Positions 41,530 to 51,287 of a stretch of 64,000 nt of DNA are shown in pieces. Position numbers and translations under genes: made by a program. The notes beneath the pieces are model-generated. The model worked only from the letters and a program-made list of their open reading frames with translations, did no database searches and was not told the DNA's origin. How positions within the stretch are numbered: the first letter of the stretch is position 1; every line of letters begins with the position of its first letter. The stretch comes from Myxococcales bacterium (GTDB taxonomy: Bacteria; Myxococcota_A; Polyangia; Polyangiales; Polyangiaceae), in contig SECP01000006.1 of the NCBI GenBank assembly GCA_004193285.1, forward strand, positions 1 to 64,000, given 5' to 3'.

Positions 41530-41653
41530 TCAGGGCGACACGTTGACGCAGATCGGCGCGAGCGCCACAACGATGCTCGATGCGCAGAACGCGTCGCTGC
41601 AGTCCTCTCCGACGGCTGCGGGTCGCGTGCAAACGTCTGAGCCGTCTGGCCCT
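41530..41653 (-). pseudogene. Possible remnant of a Cys-rich protein C-terminus
   Basis: On the minus strand one frame ends with VCTRPAAVGEDCSDAFCASS followed by about 14 residues and a TGA at 41530-41532. The cysteine spacing is like that of the disulfide-rich lipoproteins of this region, but no start or upstream body remains, because the preceding bases belong to the next gene in another frame. It may be the stump of a deleted gene, or chance. Confidence 0.25.
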
Positions 41654-42454
41654 TCACCAGCCCGATGAAGCGCCCTCGCTGGCTGGGCGCGCACGCTGGC
41701 TCGCTGCGTAAGCCGCCAGCCGCATGGCGTGTACGAAACCGGTCGGGCGGAGTCCTGCGGCGTCGTTGAAAGGTGAGAAGCGGAGCGCGCCCTGGTCCAC
41801 GTCCACCGGCGCGAGCAGCGTGATCTCGGCGAGCGGCTGCCAACGACGCCGCAGCGCCGAGACGTCCAGGTGACGCAGCTCTAGCCGAAAGACGGCGCGC
41901 CCCGCGCGCATCGCGTTTTCGAAATGCTGCCGACGCGTCGACTCCGTCCCGTTGCTGAGCCGCGGTGAGCGGAGCCGGAGCTTGGCGGGACCGACGCCGG
42001 GCACGTGGAAGGGTGAGACTGCGTGGTAGTGGTTCCAAAGGAAGCTGCGGTAATTCGTGGCCAACGGAGCGAGCAGCATCGTCCACGGGAAGCGAATGGT
42101 GGCCAGCAGCAGATCTTGGGTGCCTGCTTCGCCGTCCCAGCCGAAGCGAAGCGCGGCGCCGAGCACGTCGGGCCATTCGCGGCCGCGCCAGAGCGCGCTC
42201 GAGAAGCGCGCCAGGGTTGGCCCCGCCAGGCGCTCGGCGACGCGGCGCAATTCAGGGTCCGCCGCGCATGGCTCGGTGCTCGCGCGCACCACCACACCCT
42301 CCGGGTGGAACATGCGCGCGTGGCGGGCGCGGCTGACGGCAGCGGTGAGCGGCGCGAGACCTGCGCCCACCCAGAGCCCGCATCGTTCGGCTAGCGCCGG
42401 CTGTTCGATGGTCACCCGACGCGCTTCGCAAGATCCGTGCGCGGCACGCGCCAT
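41654..42454 (-). CDS. Hypothetical protein
   Basis: This is a protein of about 266 residues from the ATG at 42454; a GTG at 42415 would leave more room for divergent promoters. The stretches ARHARMFHPEGVVVRASTEP and SFLWNHYHAVSPFHVPGVGP look conserved. The Phe-His-Pro-x-Gly element faintly recalls catalase-related proteins, but I do not claim that family. There is no signal peptide or membrane helix in the chosen frame. It is divergent from the PPOX-type flavoprotein gene. Function unknown. Confidence 0.6.
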   Translation of the reverse strand: MARAAHGSCEARRVTIEQPALAERCGLWVGAGLAPLTAAVSRARHARMFHPEGVVVRASTEPCAADPELRRVAERLAGPTLARFSSALWRGREWPDVLGAALRFGWDGEAGTQDLLLATIRFPWTMLLAPLATNYRSFLWNHYHAVSPFHVPGVGPAKLRLRSPRLSNGTESTRRQHFENAMRAGRAVFRLELRHLDVSALRRRWQPLAEITLLAPVDVDQGALRFSPFNDAAGLRPTGFVHAMRLAAYAASQRARPASEGASSGW

Positions 42455-42469
42455 GCAGCGCTCTCGCCC

Positions 42470-43048
42470 ATGGCCAAAGAGAATCGCGACCAGGAAGAGC
42501 AGAAGCAAGTGCCGACGGAAAAGAAGCTGGAGCAGCTGTACGAGCTGATCGACGGGATCGAGACGGCGATGCTGACGACCCGGACGCGGGATGGCGCGCT
42601 GGTGTCACGCCCCATGCAGACCCAGGCGAGGCGCCCTGGCACGGACCTCTGGTTCATGACCAGCGTGGACAGCGGCAAGGTAGACGAGCTGATCGCCGAC
42701 CCTCAGGTGAACCTCGGCTTTTACAAGGATGGCACCCGGGAGTACGTGTCCGTGAGCGGCACCGCGCATGTGACCCAAGACAAGGCGATGATTCACGAGC
42801 TGTACAAGCCCGATTGGAAGGCGTGGCTAGGAGACGAAGGCGGCGAGCGTGACGGCGGCCCGGACGATCCGCGGATCGCCCTGATCGAGGTGCGCGCCGA
42901 CACCGCGTACTACCTCAAGTCCACCTCACCCAAGCTCGTAACGCTGTTCAAGGTGGCGGCCGCCATTCTCACCGGCAACCCGCCCAAGGCGGGCGACATG
43001 GGCGAGCTCGACCGGTCCGCGCTCGCGGCCGGCGCTGGCCGCGGTTAG
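42470..43048 (+). CDS. Pyridoxamine 5'-phosphate oxidase-like flavoprotein (general stress protein 26 type)
   Basis: This 192-aa protein starts at the ATG at 42470. The split-barrel pattern is LYELIDGIETAMLTTRTRDG, RPMQTQARRPGTDLWFMTSV, VNLGFYKDGTREYVSVSGTA and IALIEVRADTAYYLKS, as in the general stress protein 26 subgroup of PPOX flavoproteins. They usually bind FMN, FAD or F420, but the reaction of this subgroup is poorly known. Cytoplasmic, single gene. Confidence 0.85.
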   Translation: MAKENRDQEEQKQVPTEKKLEQLYELIDGIETAMLTTRTRDGALVSRPMQTQARRPGTDLWFMTSVDSGKVDELIADPQVNLGFYKDGTREYVSVSGTAHVTQDKAMIHELYKPDWKAWLGDEGGERDGGPDDPRIALIEVRADTAYYLKSTSPKLVTLFKVAAAILTGNPPKAGDMGELDRSALAAGAGRG

Positions 43049-43134
43049 CAGGACGACAGTGCCCCCGAGCGACGAAGTTGTGCTCGGGGGTGGCTGCCAC
43101 TGGCGGCGGCTGGGCCTTACATAGTCGAAGACTC

Positions 43135-44136
43135 ATGAAGCTCGTCCTTTCAGCGTTGGATTTGGTACCGGTTTCGAGCGGCTCGAACAGCGGGCAAGCG
43201 GTGCGCGACAGCCTTGCCCTGGCGGAGGAGCTGGACCGGCTCGGCTACCAGCGGGTCTGGTACGCGGAGCATCACAACATGCCCGCCATCGCTAGCACGA
43301 CCCCGGCCACCCTCATTGCGTTGGCCGCGGAGCGCACCCAGCGCATCCGTGTCGGCTCCGGCGGGGTGATGCTGCCGAACCACTCGGCGCTGCAGGTGGC
43401 GGAGTCCTTCAAGCTGCTGGAGTCCGTGTATCCCGGGCGCATCGATTTGGGCCTGGGTCGAGCTCCGGGCACGGATCAAATGACGGCGCTAGCGCTGCGG
43501 CGCTCACGCGAGGCACTCCTCGCCAATGACTTCCCCGAGCAGCTCGCGGAGCTCATGGACTTCGGTGCCGGTCTGCAGCGCTCGCACCCGTTCGTTGGGG
43601 TGACCGCACACCCGGAGGACAGCCCGCTGCCGCCGATCTACCTGTTGGGCTCGAGCGACTTCAGCTCCGCCTTGGCGGCGAAGCTGGGTCTCGCGTTCGG
43701 CTTCGCGGCGCACTTCAGCCCGGATCGCCCGGACCGCCCGATGCTGGCTTACCGGCACGAATTTCAGCCCTCGGAGTACCTGGAGGCGCCGCACGCCATC
43801 CTCACGCTATCGGTGATTTGCGCGGAGACGAACGATGAAGCGGAGCGGCTCTCCAGCAGCATGCAGCTGTCGTGGGTGCGGCTGCGCTCGGGGCGCCCCA
43901 GCAAAATCCCGTCGCCGGCAGAGGCACTTTCCTACCCTTACAACGCGCAAGAGGCGGCGGCCGCGCAGGGCTATCGACAAATGCAAATCGTCGGCACTCC
44001 GGAGGTGGTGCGCGAGCGCATCGAGACGCTCGCACGACGCACCCAAGCGGACGAGGTCATGGTCACCACCGTCACTCATGACCCCGCCGCGCGCCTCCGC
44101 TCTTACCAGCTGCTGGCGCGCGCCTTCGCCGACTGA
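43135..44136 (+). CDS. LLM-class flavin-dependent oxidoreductase (YhbW/MsnO8-like)
   Basis: This 333-aa protein starts at the ATG at 43135. It has the luciferase-like monooxygenase TIM-barrel signatures: LVLSALDLVPVSSGSNSGQA, YQRVWYAEHHNMPAIASTTP, IRVGSGGVMLPNHSALQVAE and PGRIDLGLGRAPGTD, typical of the MsnO8/YhbW subgroup. It probably uses FMNH2 and oxygen supplied by a separate reductase; the substrate is unknown. Its last 34 bp overlap the convergent diacylglycerol kinase gene. Confidence 0.9.
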   Translation: MKLVLSALDLVPVSSGSNSGQAVRDSLALAEELDRLGYQRVWYAEHHNMPAIASTTPATLIALAAERTQRIRVGSGGVMLPNHSALQVAESFKLLESVYPGRIDLGLGRAPGTDQMTALALRRSREALLANDFPEQLAELMDFGAGLQRSHPFVGVTAHPEDSPLPPIYLLGSSDFSSALAAKLGLAFGFAAHFSPDRPDRPMLAYRHEFQPSEYLEAPHAILTLSVICAETNDEAERLSSSMQLSWVRLRSGRPSKIPSPAEALSYPYNAQEAAAAQGYRQMQIVGTPEVVRERIETLARRTQADEVMVTTVTHDPAARLRSYQLLARAFAD

Positions 44137-44552
44137 GCCGCTGAAGCCAGGTGCGGCGCGAACACCAAGAGCCCGACCACGACCGCCCCGAGCGCGCAGA
44201 TGAGCACGGCCGCCGCGGCCACGTCTTTGGCGCGGCCGATGAGTGGGTGAAACTGCGGGGAGGCTGCGTCGCACAAAAGCTCGAGCGCAGTGTTGAGCGC
44301 CTCCGCCGCCCACACCGACACGATGGCGAATACCAGAGCTAGCCACTCGAAGCGCGAGACCCTCACCCAAACGCCGGCGCCGACGACCAGGAGGGTAGCC
44401 GCGACGTGAATCCACGCGTTGTGCTGGGACGCCACCACGGTGCGTACACCGCGCAGCGCGTAGCCGACGCTGCGGCAGCGCGCGGCGAGCGTGAACGGGG
44501 CCGTGGAGCTGGAAACCTGCTCGAAAATGGCCAGGCGGTGAGTCGTGCTCAT
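44103..44552 (-). CDS. dgkA: Diacylglycerol kinase (DgkA family)
   Basis: This 149-aa membrane protein starts at the ATG at 44552. The DgkA signatures AEALNTALELLCD and GRAKDVAAAAVLI, which hold catalytic and metal-binding Glu/Asp residues, lie between hydrophobic helices (HVAATLLVVGAGVWVRV, WLALVFAIVSVWA, AAVLICALGAVVVGLLV). The family phosphorylates diacylglycerol or undecaprenol in the inner membrane; in many bacteria undecaprenol is the substrate. The length is slightly above the usual 120-130 because of an N-terminal extension. Confidence 0.88.
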   Translation of the reverse strand: MSTTHRLAIFEQVSSSTAPFTLAARCRSVGYALRGVRTVVASQHNAWIHVAATLLVVGAGVWVRVSRFEWLALVFAIVSVWAAEALNTALELLCDAASPQFHPLIGRAKDVAAAAVLICALGAVVVGLLVFAPHLASAAQSAKARASSW

Positions 44553-44672
44553 GCTGCGAGCTTGCCACCAGGCTCCGGCTGCTCCCGTGGAGGTTTCATG
44601 GAGAAAGCAGCTAGAGTGCGCACGGTCGAATAAGTCATCGACGACGTGCACGGCCTCGGCTAACCCCGGAGC

Positions 44673-45572
44673 ATGCTCGCCGCGCGCGTTTCGCTGCTCC
44701 TAGGTTTCGCCTCCGTCGGCTGCATGGGAGCGAAGCCGGCGCTCGCTCCGCAGGCCGCCAAGGTGACACTCAGCGAGAAGGTCGCGCCTCCCGGCTACGT
44801 GCAGGTACGCGCCCTCTCCGTACAGAGCGGCAAGGGTTGCGGGCTCTTGGCGGATCGCGGCAGCCGCGAGGACGCCGACCAGAAGCTGCGCATCGCGGCC
44901 GAGAAGCTGGGTGCCACTTACGTTCGTGTCACGGGGCGCCGCGAGCCGACGGCGAATCACCTGTGCATGGAGCACGAATACCAGGTGAGCGGCGTCGCGT
45001 ACCGAGCTCCCGCGCCCCCCGCGCCGAGCGCAGCCGCCCCCGCCCCCGCAGCCGCACCTGCACCGCCGGCTACCCTCGTGACGCTCCCCCACGCGCTGCT
45101 GAATTTCGAAGACGACGCGACGCTCGGCAAGCCAGCGCGCTCCACGGAGCGCTCCAGCGTTGCGCTCTCGCTCGCGCCGGGCGAAAGCTCCGGGACTGCG
45201 CTGTCCGTCACCTACCAGTGCCGCGGTGGCGAGCCGCAAGCGCTGCTGGACGTGTGGTTCGAGCTCGGGCGCATCGACTTTCGTTCGGCAAAAGTGCTCA
45301 CGTTGCGGGTCAAGCCGGACTCGGCGCTCGCGCTCAGCGTCTCCCTTCTGGATGGCAACCGGACGGGCTGGACGCAGCAACCGGCGCCGCTCGCACCGGG
45401 CGTCTGGCAAACCGTGACGCTAGAGCTCTACAAGTTTTGGCACGACCCTCGAGCGCCTTCTGGAGAAAAACCAGGTGCACCGGTCGAGCTCGCGGCCGTG
45501 AGCGCTCTCGGGATTGCGCCGAAGGACTGCGCGAGCGGGCACTTCTTGGTCGACGACGTGCGGCTCGAGTAA
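44673..45572 (+). CDS. Lipoprotein with RcsF/DUF4156-like domain and C-terminal beta-sandwich
   Basis: This 299-aa protein starts at the ATG at 44673. The lipobox is GFASVGC (Cys about 17). Residues about 35-110 (VQVRALSVQSGKGCG, then EDADQKLRIAAEKLGATYVR) show the RcsF/DUF4156-like pattern with cysteines (56 and 96) that could form a disulfide. An Ala/Pro linker (about 113-135) leads to a C-terminal beta-rich part (LLNFEDDATLGKPA, then GHFLVDDVRLE) resembling carbohydrate-binding CBM11-type sandwiches. It may sense envelope state or bind surface sugars; this is inferred. Confidence 0.72.
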   Translation: MLAARVSLLLGFASVGCMGAKPALAPQAAKVTLSEKVAPPGYVQVRALSVQSGKGCGLLADRGSREDADQKLRIAAEKLGATYVRVTGRREPTANHLCMEHEYQVSGVAYRAPAPPAPSAAAPAPAAAPAPPATLVTLPHALLNFEDDATLGKPARSTERSSVALSLAPGESSGTALSVTYQCRGGEPQALLDVWFELGRIDFRSAKVLTLRVKPDSALALSVSLLDGNRTGWTQQPAPLAPGVWQTVTLELYKFWHDPRAPSGEKPGAPVELAAVSALGIAPKDCASGHFLVDDVRLE

Positions 45573-45626
45573 CGGCGCCCGGCGGATCCCCATCGCCGTG
45601 AATCGCAGCGTGCAGGCTCAGCGTGC

Positions 45627-45852
45627 ATGTCGACTCCCGAGCAGCGACGGGTGCTCCGCCTTCGGACTTGGTCGGGGGGCGTCGCGCCTTCGTTCGACGA
45701 GCTGGCGGACGTGGACTTCGAGCAGTGGCAGCTCGTGGCGCTAAGTTGAACGGCTCATCTGAAGCCAGACGAGATCGTGTTTCTTGGGGCGGCCGCAGGA
45801 CGTCGCGGACGTGGCGCAGCTCGAGCGGGCGCTGGCCCGGCGCGGCGCCTAG
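45627..45852 (+). pseudogene. Broken small gene, possibly nucleotidyltransferase-like remnant
   Basis: An ATG at 45627 opens 40 codons (MSTPEQRRVLRLRTWSGGVA, then PSFDELADVDFEQWQ) ending at 45749. Just after it another frame gives DEIVFLG, then a frame change to RPQDVADVAQLERALARRGA before a TAG at 45850. The GRPQDVADV-like end recalls the GRPKDxxDxxxL tail of some nucleotidyltransferase toxins. Together they look like one gene split by a stop and a frameshift, but the evidence is thin. The rest of 45853-45990 shows nothing. Confidence 0.3.
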
Positions 45853-45990
45853 GCCGCAGCGCGTGCGGCGGCGGCCGATGACTTCCCCTCCCATTCGGGC
45901 GTCCGCCCGAATTTGGGAGGGGCGGGCGCGCGCAGCCCGACTGGGCGAGCACGTCCGGGGGTGGGCAGCCCCTTCCGCGACTCACGCCGA

Positions 45991-46026
45991 CAAAACGAAA
46001 ACGGCGGCTTCGTGAGAAGCCGCCGT
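45991..46026 (-). terminator. Intrinsic terminator of tRNA-Ala
   Basis: A perfect 11-bp stem (46001-46011 with 46016-46026) and 4-nt loop are followed on the minus strand by TTTCGTTTTG. It lies directly after the tRNA. Confidence 0.88.
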
Positions 46027-46028
46027 CT

Positions 46029-46104
46029 TGGTGGAGCTGAGGGGGATCGAACCCCTGACCTCTGCATTGCGAACGCAGCGCTCTCCCAGCTGAGCTACAG
46101 CCCC
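46029..46104 (-). tRNA. tRNA-Ala (CGC)
   Basis: The 76-nt cloverleaf on the minus strand has acceptor GGGGCTG/CAGCTCC, anticodon stem CTGCG/TGCAG with loop TTCGCAA (anticodon CGC), T-loop TTCGATC, discriminator A and an encoded CCA end. Confidence 0.95.
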
Positions 46105-46253
46105 GGGGGAGAAAGGAGGCCGGGACCTTATCCGCGGCTGAGAAATGATCAAGAGGAAACGTCCGCAGCGTGGTGAAAATCGCCCGCTTGGGCGCCGCGT
46201 CGCCGCTCGCCTGCCGGTACGTCCACGCGTCCGAAAATGCTGCGCGCCGCGTA

Positions 46254-46281
46254 TTGACCCCCCGATCGACATGATTATGTT
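46254..46281 (+). promoter_or_regulatory. Promoter candidate for dnaK
   Basis: TTGACC (46254-46259) and TATGTT (46276-46281) are spaced by 16 nt, about 130 bp upstream of dnaK. The spacing fits a sigma70-type promoter; a heat-shock sigma consensus is not obvious. No CIRCE inverted repeat is seen. Confidence 0.45.
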
Positions 46282-46414
46282 GCCGGCCGTCGCTGGGAAC
46301 GCTTGGGAAAGAACCGAAGCTAGTCCCCGCAAAAGATTCGCGGTTTCCGTGGCGCGCTCCTGAGGGCGCGGCCGGGCCAGAGCCGGTTGACCGGCAGGAG
46401 TTGAGGAGCACGCT

Positions 46415-48340
<1,926 letters not shown>

Positions 48341-48370
48341 CGATCCGTAACGTTTCAGTCACGTGAACTA

Positions 48371-48409
48371 GACGCCCAGAAGCCTGACGGTTTCTGGGCG
48401 TCTTGCTTT
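48371..48409 (+). terminator. Intrinsic terminator after dnaK
   Basis: GACGCCCAGAA (48371-48381) pairs perfectly with TTCTGGGCGTC (48392-48402), followed by TTGCTTT, 30 bp after the dnaK stop. Confidence 0.9.
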
Positions 48410-48451
48410 GAGGCACTGGCGGGATGTGGCACCGGCTCTAGACTACGTGCT

Positions 48452-48946
48452 GTGACTGAAGGCGCGTCTCGCTGGCACGCGCGTAGCCGCTTCGGCGTGG
48501 AGGCGCTGCGCTTCGGCCGCTCGCTCATCGTGGGCAGCGGCGGCACGCTGCTGGATCTCTCCGCGGTCACGATCAGCATTCGTCTGCTCGGGCTGGAGCC
48601 TACTTGGGCGCGCGTCGTCGGCTTGGTCGTCGGCTGCGTGGCGATGTTCTACGGCAGTCGCTCCTTCGCATTCCGGGCGCAGTCGGACAGCGCGGTCGGG
48701 CAAGCGAAGCGCTTCGTGATCTCCGAGGTCGTCGGCTTCCCGCTGAACCTGGTCGTGTTCAAGGGGCTCATCTCCGCGTTGCCGTGGGTCGCGCCGGAGC
48801 TGCTCAGCTTGCTCGCGAACTTCTTGCTGTTCGTGACGTACTATTACCCGGTACGTAACTTCATCGTCTTTCGGAGGCAGCAGCCGCCGCTCGTCGTGCA
48901 AGCGGTCCCGCCCGTCGCCAGTACGAGCGCGCGCGTCGTCACTTGA
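48452..48946 (+). CDS. GtrA-like membrane protein
   Basis: This 164-aa protein starts at a GTG at 48452. It has four hydrophobic segments in the GtrA pattern, the first FGRSLIVGSGGTLLDLSAVT and the last LLSLLANFLLFVTYYYPVRN, followed by FIVFRR, the family's characteristic end. GtrA proteins are thought to help move undecaprenyl-linked sugars across the inner membrane for surface glycan modification; no glycosyltransferase gene is adjacent. Its last 8 bp overlap the convergent ArsC-like gene. Confidence 0.82.
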   Translation: MTEGASRWHARSRFGVEALRFGRSLIVGSGGTLLDLSAVTISIRLLGLEPTWARVVGLVVGCVAMFYGSRSFAFRAQSDSAVGQAKRFVISEVVGFPLNLVVFKGLISALPWVAPELLSLLANFLLFVTYYYPVRNFIVFRRQQPPLVVQAVPPVASTSARVVT

Positions 48947-49292
48947 ACTCCTTGGCGTACGCGCCTTCGTCGAAGCCGACGAGCACTTGCTCGCCGCTGA
49001 GCACGAAGGGTCGCTTGATGAGCTTGCCGTCGGCGGCCAGCGCGTCGAGCGCCTGCGCCTCCGTCACCTGACCGAGCTTCTCGCTCCATCCGCCCTCGCG
49101 GTAAGACTGGCCAGAAGTGTTGAACAGCTTCTTGAGCGGCACCCCGGATTTGAGAGCCCTTTGCAGCTCCGCCTTCTTGGGCGGAGTCGCGACGATATCG
49201 ATCGAGTGGTAGCTCACCTTGCGACCGTCCAGCCACTTGAGCGCCTTCCGGCAGGTGGAGCATTTTGGATACTGGTAAACCTTGACCGGCAT
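48939..49292 (-). CDS. ArsC/Spx/MgsR-family thioredoxin-fold protein
   Basis: This 117-aa protein has the ArsC-family start VYQYPKCSTCRKALKWLDGR with Cys11 and Cys14, the central KKLFNTSGQSYRE and the conserved LIKRPFVLSGEQVLVGF. The CxxC pair and the RPFVL motif resemble Spx/MgsR-like or YffB-like members more than true arsenate reductase, and there are no arsenic genes nearby. A redox-related role in the cytoplasm is likely, unproven. Confidence 0.85.
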   Translation of the reverse strand: MPVKVYQYPKCSTCRKALKWLDGRKVSYHSIDIVATPPKKAELQRALKSGVPLKKLFNTSGQSYREGGWSEKLGQVTEAQALDALAADGKLIKRPFVLSGEQVLVGFDEGAYAKEFK

Positions 49293-49348
49293 GGCGCGAC
49301 GTTAGTGCGAGCCGCGAGGCGCCTGCAATCCGTGGTAGCGTCGCGGCG

Positions 49349-51211
49349 ATGCGCTTTAGGTCCTTGGTGTGGGTGGCCGGTCTGCTGTTAGCGTGTGGTG
49401 CAAAGCAAGAGGCGAAGGCGCCGGTGACGACGCCGGTAGCCTCCACCCCCGTGGCCGAGGAGCCGCCGGACCTGTCCCCGGTGAAGCGCCCCGCGGAGGT
49501 GGTGCTTGTGGGCCGCATCGCGCGCCCGCGCTTGTTCGCGGAGACGCTCACGAAGTGGAGCAGCCTGCCCGTGCGCATCGAGGACCTCATTCCCAGCGAC
49601 GCGCGGCCGCTCGCCAAAGCGGTGCTGTGGGAGGCGCCGGCCGAGCTGGTGGTCGCGCTGGACGCGTTCGGCGAAGGCAAGGTGCCGCCGCCGCTCGTGA
49701 TCGGCTCGATCGGGCTCAAATCTTTGGACGAAGCGCTGAGCGCGGCGGACGCGCTGCAGATGCCGACTCGCAAGGTTGCCCCCGGCATCTACCGAGTCGG
49801 CGACTTCGCGGAGGCAAGCTGCGCCATCGCGGCCAGCGTGGGGGCGGCGCCGGCGCGGCTGGTCTGCGGCCGCGGCAACAAGGACGTGGACGTTCTGTTG
49901 CCTTACGCAACGCGCGGCCTCGCCAGCGAGCCCCAGTCCGGCGCGGACTTCGAGCTCACCCTCGACGCGAAGCCGATTCAAGATCACTACGGCCGAGACG
50001 TGGCCGCGCTGAGGCTGCTCGCCGGAGTGGCCGTCCGCAGCGTCGCGCTCGACTCGCCCAAGTTCGATCGCGCGCTCTCGGACGCCATCTACGGCGCGGT
50101 GGACGAGACCATCAACGTCTTCAACGATTTGGATCAAGTGCGAATCGAGGCCCGCATCGACGGCGCCCGCAACGTGCTGACCGCCGCCACCGAGCTGAAG
50201 TTGAAGGGCGAGACGTCGTGGGTCGCCGGTACGGTCGCGGCCTCGAAGCCCGGGCCGGTCCCGGCGACGCTCCCGCGGCTGCCTCCCGGCGCGACCCTCG
50301 CCTGCTACAACACCGCGCTGCCGGCCGAGCGCTACGCCGCGATGAGCCGCATCCTCGGGGATTTGGCGGAGGGCTACCTGGAGTACGAAAAGGTGCCGGA
50401 TGCGACGCGAAAGCGCGTGCGTCGGTTCTCCGAAGGCTGGCTGAGCAAGCTGCCGGAGAGCTTCGGCTTCACCCTCAGCCCGACGCAGAAGGACGCCATC
50501 GGCGCGCGGCACGCGGATACGACGGTGGTGCGCATCAGCGAGCCTTCGCCGCGTATCATGGCGACCTACACGGACTTGTTCGGCTTGCTGAACGACGCGG
50601 GTCTGAGGCGTCTGATCAAGCAAAAGATGACGGTCAAGGTGGACGACAAGCTGTGGCCCAAGGTCGCGAAGAAGCCATTCAAGCTAGTGGGCTTCAAGGC
50701 GCCAGCCACGCTCTTCGAGTTGACGGCAGACCTTCAAGCGTGGGCCGCGCTGGACCCCTCGCTGGAGAAGCTGCTCAAGGAGCTCTTGCCGCCGCCCGGC
50801 TCGAAGGAGCTGAAGCGCCTGGTCGTGATCGTGCAGCCGGAGGGCGACTACACCTACGTGCTCACCGGTGACGATCCCGTGGAGATGAGCCGCGTGATGG
50901 CCGAGCACCGCAAGGCGGAGCCGGGCATGTTCTTCGCGAAGCCCGTCCACAACGACCGAGTGCTGCTGGCCGGCTTCATGACGCTGAACTACCTCGCGCG
51001 CGCCATCGAGCGGAGCGGTAAGACGAACGGCGTGAGCAAGGCGCTCGCCGCCGCCCCCAACCATGGTGAGAGTCCCATCACCTTCTCGACCACCACCGCT
51101 CCCGGAAGTGCGCGCGCAGATATAGAAGTGCCGTCCGCCGTCTTCACGGACGCCAGCGCCGCGGTCATGGCAGCCGGTCCGGCGCTGAAGGACGCGCTGA
51201 AAGACCACTGA
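49349..51211 (+). CDS. Large hypothetical lipoprotein
   Basis: This 620-aa protein starts at the ATG at 49349. The lipobox is VAGLLLAC (Cys16), followed by a Pro/Thr/Ala spacer (about 20-45). The rest is a long mixed alpha/beta protein with no motif I recognise. Repeated features are a RPAEVVLVGRIARPRL start and a similarly built KRLVVIVQPEGDYTYVLTG segment near the end, which might reflect two related halves. It is probably a periplasmic or outer-membrane-bound protein of a myxobacterial family. It lies in the same direction as the next membrane protein, 76 bp apart. Confidence 0.72.
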   Translation: MRFRSLVWVAGLLLACGAKQEAKAPVTTPVASTPVAEEPPDLSPVKRPAEVVLVGRIARPRLFAETLTKWSSLPVRIEDLIPSDARPLAKAVLWEAPAELVVALDAFGEGKVPPPLVIGSIGLKSLDEALSAADALQMPTRKVAPGIYRVGDFAEASCAIAASVGAAPARLVCGRGNKDVDVLLPYATRGLASEPQSGADFELTLDAKPIQDHYGRDVAALRLLAGVAVRSVALDSPKFDRALSDAIYGAVDETINVFNDLDQVRIEARIDGARNVLTAATELKLKGETSWVAGTVAASKPGPVPATLPRLPPGATLACYNTALPAERYAAMSRILGDLAEGYLEYEKVPDATRKRVRRFSEGWLSKLPESFGFTLSPTQKDAIGARHADTTVVRISEPSPRIMATYTDLFGLLNDAGLRRLIKQKMTVKVDDKLWPKVAKKPFKLVGFKAPATLFELTADLQAWAALDPSLEKLLKELLPPPGSKELKRLVVIVQPEGDYTYVLTGDDPVEMSRVMAEHRKAEPGMFFAKPVHNDRVLLAGFMTLNYLARAIERSGKTNGVSKALAAAPNHGESPITFSTTTAPGSARADIEVPSAVFTDASAAVMAAGPALKDALKDH

Positions 51212-51287
51212 GGCGCGCCCTTCGATAAGTCGAAGAGATCCGAAACTTTGGCCCCTTGCCTCGGCAAGGGTATGCACAGGTGGTCTG

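Noticed and set aside
48939..49292. Arsenate reductase
   Set aside because: CxxC and RPFVL features fit the Spx/MgsR/YffB side of the family better, and no arsenic resistance genes are nearby.
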